Source: Nguyenibacter vanlangensis (GTDB lineage: Bacteria > Pseudomonadota > Alphaproteobacteria > Acetobacterales > Acetobacteraceae). Taken from it: a stretch of DNA of 64,000 nt. The stretch lies in assembly GCF_038719015.1 (NCBI RefSeq), contig NZ_CP152276.1, positions 4,605,501 to 4,669,500 on the forward strand, in the 5' to 3' direction. This document shows positions 47,849-58,617 of the stretch, piece after piece. Below the pieces are notes generated by a model. The model saw nothing but the letters and a program-made list of their open reading frames with translations. It did no database searches and was not told where the DNA came from. Position 1 is the first letter of the stretch. Each line of letters opens with the position of its first letter. The position numbers and the translations under genes were made by a program.

Positions 47849-48742
47849 ATGCCGTTGCCGTTCCTCGACTGGATGCCCTGGTGGTTGCAGCTGGTGCTGC
47901 TGATCCTGGGGACGTTGTTTGCCTTTGTCTGGCTGCTGATGCCCTTTGCCGTGTTCGGGGTGAAGGGGCGGCTGGACGCGCTGGCGCTGCAGATCGAGGA
48001 TCTGCAGGCGGAATTGCGGGTGCTGGCGGTGCCGCCCGAGGAGCGGCGCCCGCTGGCCGCCGCGCGGGCGGCGGCGGCGGTCGCGCCGATGGTCTCGCCG
48101 GTGGTCGGTCCGGTCTCGGAGATGGCGAACGGGGCGGCCCCGGGGGGAGCCGGAGTGGCGCCGCCGCGCGTCGGCGACCCGGTCACGGCCAGCGATGCCT
48201 ATGTGCCCCGTCCGGAGCGGCCGGTGAGTCCGCCGCCCGTCCAGCCGCCGCCCGTCCAGCCATCGACGACCCAGCCATCGACGTTCCCGCCGCATTCCGT
48301 GCCGCCTGGCGGTCAGCCGGCCTATCAGCCCGCGCCGCGCCCCACGCGTTTCGCGCCGCCGCCCGATGCGGTGGGACCAATGCGGCCGCCTCCGCCCCCG
48401 CCGGTCGAGCCGCCGCCGGTCGCTGCGCCGCGGCCGAGCGTGCGGGTGCCTCCGGAGGACGGGCGGCCGATGCCGCCGCAACCGACGCCTCCGCAGTCGA
48501 TACCCCCGCAGTCGATACCTCCGCAGCCGGCGGCGCCGCAGTCGATGCCTTGGCATGAGCGGCCGGCCGCGCCGGAATCGCCCTATCCGCCTTATGCTCC
48601 GCCGCCGGTCGGGCCGGCGCGGCCATTGGCGGAACCCCGCGATCCGGGGCGCCGGCATGGGTACCGGGCGCGCGGCAATGACGAATGGGACGAGCCTCCG
48701 CCGCGTTCCGAGCCCACCCTGCGCTGGCCCCCGCGCACCTGA
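47849..48742 (+). CDS. Membrane-anchored proline-rich protein, function unknown
   Basis: A 297-aa protein. N-terminal TM (WWLQLVLLILGTLFAFVWLLMPFAV), then a short coiled coil (KGRLDALALQIEDLQAELRVL), then some 220 residues of Pro-rich low-complexity sequence with PPQSIPPQ-type repeats. The TM plus coiled coil and tail architecture is common in alphaproteobacterial proteins of unknown role. I chose MPLPFLDWM at 47849; the frame is open to 47813. It follows gapR by 80 bp. Confidence 0.75.
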   Translation: MPLPFLDWMPWWLQLVLLILGTLFAFVWLLMPFAVFGVKGRLDALALQIEDLQAELRVLAVPPEERRPLAAARAAAAVAPMVSPVVGPVSEMANGAAPGGAGVAPPRVGDPVTASDAYVPRPERPVSPPPVQPPPVQPSTTQPSTFPPHSVPPGGQPAYQPAPRPTRFAPPPDAVGPMRPPPPPPVEPPPVAAPRPSVRVPPEDGRPMPPQPTPPQSIPPQSIPPQPAAPQSMPWHERPAAPESPYPPYAPPPVGPARPLAEPRDPGRRHGYRARGNDEWDEPPPRSEPTLRWPPRT

Positions 48743-48832
48743 AAATCTCGTTGGCGAGGGCGGGTCGTCTGCCCGAAAACGTGGCCCGGTGAGCGGGAGC
48801 GGCGCGCGCGTCGGATCGCCGCCGGTCCGGGT

Positions 48833-51186
<2,354 letters not shown>

Positions 51187-51456
51187 TTACTCGGCGGCGA
51201 TCGCCAGGGCCTCGACCGACACGTGGACGCGGCCTTCGGCGCGGCGCTCGAAGCGCACATGGCCGTCGACCAGGGCGAAGATCGTGTGGTCGCGGCCGAG
51301 GCCGACATTGCTGCCCGGCTTCATCTTGGTGCCGCGCTGACGGACGATGATGTTGCCGGCGACAACGCTTTCGCCGCCGAACTTCTTGACGCCGAGGCGT
51401 CGGCCCGCGCTATCGCGTCCGTTGCGGGATGAACCGCCTGCCTTTTTTTGTGCCAT
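51187..51456 (-). CDS. rpmA: 50S ribosomal protein L27
   Basis: An 89-aa protein. [67 protein letters not shown] is the L27 sequence; its basic N-terminal tail reaches the peptidyl-transferase centre. Follows rplU by 66 bp, ends at an intrinsic terminator. Confidence 0.98.
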   Translation of the reverse strand: MAQKKAGGSSRNGRDSAGRRLGVKKFGGESVVAGNIIVRQRGTKMKPGSNVGLGRDHTIFALVDGHVRFERRAEGRVHVSVEALAIAAE

Positions 51457-51522
51457 TGCCTGAACTCCTGAATCTGATCTGACCTGAGATGCCCCGGGGT
51501 GCCGATGCGCCCCGCGCGGGGT

Positions 51523-51837
51523 TCAGGCGGCGTTGATCGCGGCGATGCGCAGCACGGTGACGGGCTGGCGGTGGCCGTTCTTGCGGCGGCTGTTCTGCCG
51601 GCGGCGCTTCTTGAAGATGATGACCGTGTCCAGACGGTCCTGAGCGATGACCGTGGCGGTCACGCTGGCGCCGGGGACGGTCGGGGCACCGATCGTCGTG
51701 CCGGCTTCGCCGCCGACGGCGAGGACGTCATTGAAGGTCACGGTGGCGCCGGCCTCGGCGTCGAGCTTCTCGACCTTCAGCACGGTGTCCGGGGTGACGC
51801 GATACTGCTTTCCGCCGGTGCGGATGACTGCGAACAT
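51523..51837 (-). CDS. rplU: 50S ribosomal protein L21
   Basis: A 104-aa protein. [39 protein letters not shown] and the C-terminal [24 protein letters not shown] are diagnostic for L21, which binds 23S rRNA with L20. The 294-bp gap to the tRNA gene upstream should contain the promoter of the rplU-rpmA transcript. Confidence 0.98.
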   Translation of the reverse strand: MFAVIRTGGKQYRVTPDTVLKVEKLDAEAGATVTFNDVLAVGGEAGTTIGAPTVPGASVTATVIAQDRLDTVIIFKKRRRQNSRRKNGHRQPVTVLRIAAINAA

Positions 51838-52131
51838 GGTTTGTCCTAACTCTTTCCGATCTCTTGGCGCGTGCGGCCCCTGGCGGGACAGGCGACGCGG
51901 CCCAGTCGCTTTTTGTTGTTGGCCATGCGGGCATGGCTGAACCCCCGTGCGAGCGGGGGGGAAGTGGGGCTTCTACAGGTGGAGCGCGCGGGACGTCAAC
52001 AGGCAATGCGCGGGACAGGGCGTGAGGCGTGTGGCGGGGACTATAACATAATGAGTGAAAAACGCATCGGGGTGGCTTGCGTGCGGCCGGCACCCCCCCT
52101 ATAAGCCGCATCCATCGCCGCGTTGGATTAT

Positions 52132-52221
<90 letters not shown>

Positions 52222-52549
52222 AACACCGCCGATTACCGCACAAATTGATCTGCTATCTCTTTAGTTATCAATATGATAGCGAGGTTCTAGCGGTGCGCTT
52301 GAAGTTACGGTTCCCGCACCACCAGCCGGGCGGTATAGCTCCACCTGAGATAACCGCCGATTATACGCTCCGACATAGCTCTCAGAAGATCGCTGCGGCT
52401 GTTTTGGACCGCTTGGCATTCTCAACTGTACAGAATCGAAGTATGAAGAAGTGGGATCACTACGGAATTTTTTGGTGTTCTAAGATGGCCAGAGCACCCC
52501 ACCACTCCCGTAGGGTTTTTAAGAGCCGTTTATCGGAGGCGGCTGCCAA
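52222..52549. other. 328-bp low-GC gap after the tRNA gene
   Basis: No gene can be supported. Base composition is clearly lower in GC than the chromosome on the left. It may hold the left end of the island. I see no integrase and no repeat of the tRNA 3' end inside the window. Confidence 0.5.
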
Positions 52550-54193
52550 TTACACCTCGTCAGGCACGTCCTTCTTCTTCCGCTTCTTCTTGCGGCCTTC
52601 CGCTGCCACAACCTGGTCCGCGATGAAAATCACACGCCCCGGAACGTCCATAAGCTGGAGCGCCTTCATGCCGCGCATAAGGCTGATGCGGGAGAACAAG
52701 GGCAGGTTCAGCGACCGCCCGGCGGGGTCTTTCCGGGTCACGATGCCGAAGACGATGCGGCATTTCCGGTCACGAACGAGCGTGACCATCGCATCCGCAT
52801 CGCCATCGGCAAGCACTTCCCGGATAAGCGCCTCCAGCTTGTCAACGGCCTGCGGTTCCAGCCGCATCAATTCGATGGCGTTTACGCCCTGATTGAACAG
52901 ATGGCTCAACTGAGCCGAGAGCGTCGAGACTTTGACATGATAGAAGGCAGCGACGCCGTCGCGGACCGCCAGCAGGTCGCAAGGCTCCACCGCGCTTTGC
53001 CCGTCCGGGCTGATATTCTTTGTATCAAGGCAGGCGATAGCCGCGTCCCCCGCCCCAACGGCCGCATTGTATTCGCCCTCGCTCGGATGATCGTAGGGCG
53101 GGAGATCGCTGTCCGCGCATAGCGGGTCGAGATAGGCGCTAAGCCGCGCGATATAGGTATCGTCGATGCGGTACCAATTGCCTTCGCAAAGATGGAAGGT
53201 TTCGCCTTGCGCGTCCTCCAGCGTCGTGTCGAAGACCAGGCTCTTGAAGATGCTGTAGCGGTCGCGGCTGTTTCCCTCCTCGTCGGTCAGGACCAGAACG
53301 TGACGGCGCAAATCCTCGACGCCCAGAGCATTCAGGTCGATCCCATGTTCATCCAGATACTCGTAGTACCGCCCGATATAGACATCGTCATAGACGAGGC
53401 TGCGCCCGGCTCCGGCGAAGGCGGCGTAGAGGTTGTCGCTGTAGTTGATGATTTCCGGAACCGTGAGGTTGAGGTCGGGATTGCGCGCGCGAAAGGCCGC
53501 TAGGAGTCGGCCGTTCAGCGCCTCGATCTGCGCCGGATCACGGACCGGCATGATGTTCTGGATGTCCGGGAAAGCGGCCTTGTATTCCTCGCTCTGATAT
53601 AGATCGAGCAGCTTCTCGCACAGCGTCGCCAGCCGGTCGGCCTCGACATCCGTGCTGATACGCAAATTACTGCCGCCTGTGGCGTGCCGGAACAGTTCCT
53701 TGTGCTCATCGCGGACCTTGCCGGTCAGGCTGCGCAAGATCGTGCTGTCACGGTCGAAATCGAACAGCGTCAGCTCAGACTCGATCGGAAGCTGCGTCCG
53801 CTGGCGCTTGGCCGCACCGGGATCGAGCGTGTCGGTGCTTTTAAGCTTGTGCGGGTCAAGGCTGTTCAATGTTACCCGCAGCCCAAAATCATATTCGTAG
53901 CTGGAGTCGATCAAGTTATGGGCGACATGGCCGAAGGAGAGCGCGAAACACCGCCCGCCGACCGGCAGGAACACAAGGGCACCCTTGTTGACCTGCGTCA
54001 GGTTTTTCTCGACGTTAAAATATGACTTCCACCATGGCGGGCGCGGGTCGCTATCCAGCACGAACAGCGTTGCGCCTTCCGGCAGGCCCTGCGCGCCGAT
54101 ATCGTCATCGAGCGCATGGTCCTCCCGCAGCGCGTTGGCAGCATCATAGCCTTCCTTGAGAAGGTATATCGAGAAAGCCTTGCTCTTTGCCAT
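52550..54193 (-). CDS. DUF6119/TIGR04141-like sporadically distributed protein
   Basis: A 547-aa protein. The N-terminus SIYLLKEGYDAANALRED, then TLFVLDSDPRPPWWKSYF, GALVFLPVGGRCFALSFGHVAHNL and the later ALAV-like FYHVKVSTLSAQLSHLFNQGVNAIELM resemble the TIGR04141 (DUF6119) family of patchily distributed, island-borne proteins. The C-terminal part (DLLAVRDGVAAFYHVKVSTLSAQLSHLFNQG) recalls nuclease-like folds, but no certain active site is visible. The lysine-rich tail GRKKKRKKKD may bind nucleic acid. Divergent from the AAA ATPase gene. The family assignment is from memory, not a search. Confidence 0.7.
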   Translation of the reverse strand: MAKSKAFSIYLLKEGYDAANALREDHALDDDIGAQGLPEGATLFVLDSDPRPPWWKSYFNVEKNLTQVNKGALVFLPVGGRCFALSFGHVAHNLIDSSYEYDFGLRVTLNSLDPHKLKSTDTLDPGAAKRQRTQLPIESELTLFDFDRDSTILRSLTGKVRDEHKELFRHATGGSNLRISTDVEADRLATLCEKLLDLYQSEEYKAAFPDIQNIMPVRDPAQIEALNGRLLAAFRARNPDLNLTVPEIINYSDNLYAAFAGAGRSLVYDDVYIGRYYEYLDEHGIDLNALGVEDLRRHVLVLTDEEGNSRDRYSIFKSLVFDTTLEDAQGETFHLCEGNWYRIDDTYIARLSAYLDPLCADSDLPPYDHPSEGEYNAAVGAGDAAIACLDTKNISPDGQSAVEPCDLLAVRDGVAAFYHVKVSTLSAQLSHLFNQGVNAIELMRLEPQAVDKLEALIREVLADGDADAMVTLVRDRKCRIVFGIVTRKDPAGRSLNLPLFSRISLMRGMKALQLMDVPGRVIFIADQVVAAEGRKKKRKKKDVPDEV

Positions 54194-54300
54194 GCCGCCC
54201 CCGGCGCGCGATCAACATCTCGCTTCTTAAACCTGCGATAGCAGAAAGAAGACGGGGACGCATGTCAATGACGAGCGGCACAAGCCTAAGTATTGCAGGC

Positions 54301-54516
54301 TTATTCCCTGGATATGGTGCCATCGTCCCCAAGATGTGTCCCGCCGACCGCCTGATAGAGCGCCCAAAGAGATTCCGCTGCCGAGTCGGCCAGTGCCTTC
54401 CATTCGGGATTCGCCTGCACTTGCGCGTGTTCGCAAAGCTCGCTGGCAACCGCGCGGCTTAGGAAGGATGCCATGTGCAAGACCTCATGCCGCCCGCTAT
54501 CATCCATTTCCGGCAT
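54301..54516 (-). CDS. Small conserved-looking protein
   Basis: A 71-aa ORF. GAGG eight bases before the ATG at 54516. The sequence (RHEVLHMASFLSRAVASELC, VQANPEWKALADSAAESLWALYQAVGG) is helical, lacks the Arg/Pro-rich look of shadow frames, and resembles small hypothetical proteins I associate with alphaproteobacterial mobile DNA. It lies 107 bp upstream of the DUF6119-like gene on the same strand. Function unknown. Confidence 0.6.
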   Translation of the reverse strand: MPEMDDSGRHEVLHMASFLSRAVASELCEHAQVQANPEWKALADSAAESLWALYQAVGGTHLGDDGTISRE

Positions 54517-54744
54517 GTGCTGAACCTCGTCAGAATCCTGCTGCCATCATATTGCGAAGCCCGAGCGGCAGAACCCCGGCCCGAGAGTGGGAGGGCAGCG
54601 CCCACCTGGCCCCTGACCGGGCACTGCCGCAGGTTACATGCTATCCTGCGCGGGCGTGGATGCGGCCTGTTACTGAGACAATATTGGCGGGCTTTCGGCG
54701 CTATCAACTATACGGGGAAAGGGCCGGGTACCGGGGGCAACAGA

Positions 54745-57363
54745 ATGAACAAGAAAACAAACAAGACCGTTCTCGAAACCATACTCGACTGGTCGGCTGA
54801 CCGCCCGCTTTGGCAACGCGATGCCCTGCGCCGGATCGTGACCGGCGGAACGCCCGATGACGATGGGGTGAAGGACATCCTGGCCCTGTGCAAGAAGGAG
54901 CACGGTGCCGAAGGTATTGCGTTGGAACCGGCGGCCCTCGAAGCCGCGCATTTGCCGGCCGCCCCCGCCGGCGGCGAGTCGATAGCACTGGCAAGCGTCG
55001 GGGATATCGCCGGTGTAAACCAGCTTGCCCCCGGCCAGTCCCTACCGTTTGAAGCGGCGGGGCTCACCATCGTGTACGGGCCGAACGGGTCCGGCAAGTC
55101 GGGTTACGGGCGAGTGCTCAAGCGCGCCTGCCGCGCGCGCAAGGCGGGCGAGATCATGCCGGATGCGTACAACCCGCCGCCCGCCGGCAAAGCGACCGGC
55201 ACTTTTTCGATTCTCAAGGACGGTGTAGCCGCACCGCCCGTCAGCTGGACCGACGACGGCAAGCCGGACGCGGTGCTGTCTGCCGTCAGCGTCTTTGACC
55301 GGGACTGCGGCTCGGTGCATGTGCAGGAAAAGAACGAAGTGGCGTTCAGGCCCTTCGGCTTGGATATTCCCGACGACCTCGCCGGTGTTTGCCAGGCGCT
55401 CAAGCAGAAACTGGGTGCTGAAGAAACCCAGCTCAATGCGGTCCGCGACCCGGTCTTCGATAAGCCGACGTGGAACCCGGCCACGCCGGTCGGCGCGATC
55501 ATGTCGGCACTGAGCCATGACACCGATCTTGCCGCGCTTGAGAAACTTGGTGAGATGAGCGCCGACGAGCGGGCGCGGCTGGCACGCCTTGACGAAGACC
55601 TGCTGAAAAACCCGGCGGACGCTGCCGCCGAACAGAGGCTTTTTGCCGGCAATGTACGGCAGCTGATCGCTACCCTGGACAGGCTTGCCGCCGCCTATGG
55701 GGATGAAAAGCTGGCCGGGATGAAAACGCTGGCGGACGCGGCGCGGGACAAGCGGGCGGCGGCCGATCTTGCCGCGCGCGAGACCTTTGACGGCCTTTCC
55801 ATTCCCGGTGTCGGCGGGGAAACATGGCGGGCGCTATGGGAGGCCGCCCGCCACTATTCGGAACAAACGGCTTATCCCGGCGCGCCTTTCCCGCCCACAG
55901 GGGACGAAGCCTGCGTCCTGTGTCACCAGGCGCTGCATGCGGATGCCAAGGACCGGCTGGGGAGCTTCGAGGCATTCGTCCGCGCGGATGCCGAATCACA
56001 AGCGGCGCGCGCCGAGCAGGACTATTCTGAGGCTCTTGCCGCATTCACGGCGCGGCAACCGGACGTGCGCGTGATCGCGCAGGCGCGCCAGCGCATCGCC
56101 CTCCAGAACCCCGGCCTTGCCCGCAAGGTTTTGCGCTTTGTCGCCAGCGCGGATTTGCGCCGCCTGAAATGCCTTCGCGCCCTTTCGACCGCTGACCCGC
56201 TAATCCTGCCACCGTTTTCGCCGTCACCGAAGGCGGAGCTGGAGGCGTTAGCGGCCACTCTGGAAGCCTATGCTGCGGAACTTGACGAAGCGGCCGACGC
56301 TGAGGGCCGCGACCGGCTGATCCTCGAACGTGACTCGTTGACGGACCGGGCGGCGGTTGCCGACTTTCTCGAAATCGCAAAGAAAGAAATCAAGCGACTT
56401 GATGAACTGCGCATTGTCCGCGGCTGCATCACTGACACGGCGACCAACGCCATCACCAAGCTCGGCAACGATATCGCCGACAATGTCATCACCCCGAAAA
56501 TGCGCGACCAGTTCCAGTCGGAAATCGTCCGTCTCGCAGCGGAGAAAGTGCGCGTGGAAATCGTGCGCTCGGGCGGGCAGTACGGCTCGCCCAACTACCA
56601 GGTGCGCCTCTTTGCCAACCCGAAAGCCAAGGTCCATATGGTCCTGAGCGAGGGTGAGCAAACCTGCGTCGCTCTCGCCGCGTTCCTCACCGAACTGGCG
56701 ACGGCCCAGCATAAATCTGCGCTGGTGTTCGATGACCCGGTGACATCGCTCGATCATCGCTGGCGCGAAAAGGTGGCGGACCGGCTTGTCGAAGAATCCG
56801 CAACCCGCCAGATTATCGTCTTCACCCATGACATGGTGTTCGTGAACGACCTTCACGACAAGGCCGTCCGCGAGGCTGTTCCTATGAAGCTCGTCAGCCT
56901 GTCGCGAGGGCCAGCCGGGACGGGCATGGTCACGAACGGCTTGCCCTGGCAGCACGCCGGTATCCGCGACCGGGTTGATAAGCTGGAAAAGGCGGCGCGA
57001 GAGGCGCGGAATCTGTATGACGCGAACGATGAAGAAGGATACCGGGACGCAGCCGTGAAAATCTATGACCGGCTGCGGGCGACGTGGGAGCGCGGGCTGG
57101 AAGATGTCGCCTTTGCCGGGGTCATCCACCGCCACCGGGACTATATCGACACGAAGAACCTGAAACGGGTGACTGTCATTGAAGACGCGGATGTCGAGAC
57201 ATTCCGCAAGAACTTCAAGAAGTGCAGCGACCTCGTGGACGCGCACGACCCGTCGCGCGCACGGGACGGCGCGGTGCCGCCGCCCGACGACATCCTTGCC
57301 GACATCAAGACTCTTGCGGATTGGGCGGATTCGATCCGGGTCCGGCAGAACGCCTTTCCGTGA
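54745..57363 (+). CDS. AAA/SMC-like ATPase with zinc hook (AAA_13, RloC/PrrC-like architecture)
   Basis: An 872-aa ABC-type ATPase. Walker A YGPNGSGKSGYGR (residues ~112-119), a central helical part with a CxxC hook (CVLC, 390-393, then HADAKDRLGSFEAFV), ABC signature LSEGEQTCVALAAFL (~634) and Walker B SALVFDDPVTSLDH (~663), then a C-terminal domain with RATWERGLEDVAFAGVIHRHRDY. The architecture recalls Rad50/RloC; RloC and PrrC are anticodon nucleases often found next to restriction systems. An ACNase active site is not established here. I chose ATG 54745 (MNKKTNKTVLETILDW), the normal family opening. Convergent with the PLD nuclease gene. Confidence 0.85.
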   Translation: MNKKTNKTVLETILDWSADRPLWQRDALRRIVTGGTPDDDGVKDILALCKKEHGAEGIALEPAALEAAHLPAAPAGGESIALASVGDIAGVNQLAPGQSLPFEAAGLTIVYGPNGSGKSGYGRVLKRACRARKAGEIMPDAYNPPPAGKATGTFSILKDGVAAPPVSWTDDGKPDAVLSAVSVFDRDCGSVHVQEKNEVAFRPFGLDIPDDLAGVCQALKQKLGAEETQLNAVRDPVFDKPTWNPATPVGAIMSALSHDTDLAALEKLGEMSADERARLARLDEDLLKNPADAAAEQRLFAGNVRQLIATLDRLAAAYGDEKLAGMKTLADAARDKRAAADLAARETFDGLSIPGVGGETWRALWEAARHYSEQTAYPGAPFPPTGDEACVLCHQALHADAKDRLGSFEAFVRADAESQAARAEQDYSEALAAFTARQPDVRVIAQARQRIALQNPGLARKVLRFVASADLRRLKCLRALSTADPLILPPFSPSPKAELEALAATLEAYAAELDEAADAEGRDRLILERDSLTDRAAVADFLEIAKKEIKRLDELRIVRGCITDTATNAITKLGNDIADNVITPKMRDQFQSEIVRLAAEKVRVEIVRSGGQYGSPNYQVRLFANPKAKVHMVLSEGEQTCVALAAFLTELATAQHKSALVFDDPVTSLDHRWREKVADRLVEESATRQIIVFTHDMVFVNDLHDKAVREAVPMKLVSLSRGPAGTGMVTNGLPWQHAGIRDRVDKLEKAAREARNLYDANDEEGYRDAAVKIYDRLRATWERGLEDVAFAGVIHRHRDYIDTKNLKRVTVIEDADVETFRKNFKKCSDLVDAHDPSRARDGAVPPPDDILADIKTLADWADSIRVRQNAFP

Positions 57364-57531
57364 CCAAGCTCGTTCGCCCTGAATGCTTCGTGCCAGGGAT
57401 CGTCACCCGAATGGGCGGAGACAGCATGGCTGGCTCCTTAGAGCCGGCACATCCGGCGGCATAGAGCCCGGTCCGCGCACGCGGAGGCACCACAATCTGG
57501 GCAGCCGTACAAGACGATTAAATTCGCTGCC

Positions 57532-58617
57532 TTACAGCAAACCGACAACCCTGTTGGTGGCCACCGTGCCAAGGCGAAAAAGCGTTTGACGCTGTGCCGA
57601 GGCCTGCCGCCACGAACGTGCAAGGTCGGACTCCCAGGGGGTCACGATCAGCTCGAAGGAACCGTTGGTCAGGCGGCGGAACATGACCGCCGCGTCGGCA
57701 TAATTGAACCCGCCCTGTGCGGCAGTCGGCAGGTTCATCCGCTCCATCTTGTTATTGCCATGCCAGGTCAGTCGCCGGTCGTTCCACACGCGCGCGCCGC
57801 TGCGGAGGACGGGCTCACCGATTATCAAGTTATGCGGATAGTCGTATTGGTCGAACACGAAGCCGAAGAACCGGTGTCCGCCGCGCGGCAGCTCCAGTTG
57901 GTTGCTCGATCCGCCCTGAAGAGCCTCGCCGTGAACCCACATGGCGGCATAGTCGGCGGGGTTGATCACTCCGGTTTCAATGGCGACGCGGAACAAGGGC
58001 AACGCGGCATCCGCCACCGGTGCCGGTGCTGCTACAGGCTGTGCCTCCTGCTCGATTTCGGGGGGCGGCGGCTGGGCCTGTCGCAGGGCGGTATAGGCTG
58101 CGAGCAAGTCGTCGGTGAGAGCAGTCGTTTCAAAGCGGGCCTTGTCGAAGGCTTCATCGGCATCGGCGCGCGGAACGCCCTGCTGTGCCCATGCCGCCTC
58201 GGTATTCACGCTAAAACCGCGGCTGGTCAGGTTCGCCGAGCCGACCAGCGTGCAGCATGTTTGGGGATCGGTGCCAAAGACGTATAGTTTGGGATGAAAG
58301 GCGCGCAGCGGCATAAGCGAGCCCTGCGCCAGCCTCTGCGCGCCCGACACCAGAACAGTGGCGTTCGCCAGCCCGCGCCAATGCTGCAAGGCTTGAGGTT
58401 CGGTAAGGCCGAAATCAAAGGATGTCACAAGGGTTTTGGGCATCGCCGCGAATGCGGCCGGCCCCACGGCATTTGCGACGGCAGACAGCAATATATTCGC
58501 GCCGCCGAGCGTGACATATGCGGACGCTGCGCGGATATCGATGGCCCCCGCCGCGACCATATCAACGAGAGCATTACGCAGGCGCGCCGGTTCTGCGGCG
58601 TTCTGGACGATCAGCAT
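57532..58617 (-). CDS. PLD-superfamily nuclease-like protein
   Basis: A 361-aa protein with one HKD motif: FHPKLYVFGTDPQTCCTLVGSANLTSRGF (H108, K110, then GSAN at ~126-129). One-motif PLD proteins such as BfiI and the NgoFVII group act as dimeric endonucleases; DrmC of DISARM is another PLD protein. The rest (GGHRFFGFVFDQYDYPHNLIIGEPV, LTWHGNNKMERMNLP, FELIVTPWESD) is not assigned. Its start overlaps the upstream methyltransferase stop by 7 bp, so it should be the effector of that operon (inference). Confidence 0.82.
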   Translation of the reverse strand: MLIVQNAAEPARLRNALVDMVAAGAIDIRAASAYVTLGGANILLSAVANAVGPAAFAAMPKTLVTSFDFGLTEPQALQHWRGLANATVLVSGAQRLAQGSLMPLRAFHPKLYVFGTDPQTCCTLVGSANLTSRGFSVNTEAAWAQQGVPRADADEAFDKARFETTALTDDLLAAYTALRQAQPPPPEIEQEAQPVAAPAPVADAALPLFRVAIETGVINPADYAAMWVHGEALQGGSSNQLELPRGGHRFFGFVFDQYDYPHNLIIGEPVLRSGARVWNDRRLTWHGNNKMERMNLPTAAQGGFNYADAAVMFRRLTNGSFELIVTPWESDLARSWRQASAQRQTLFRLGTVATNRVVGLL

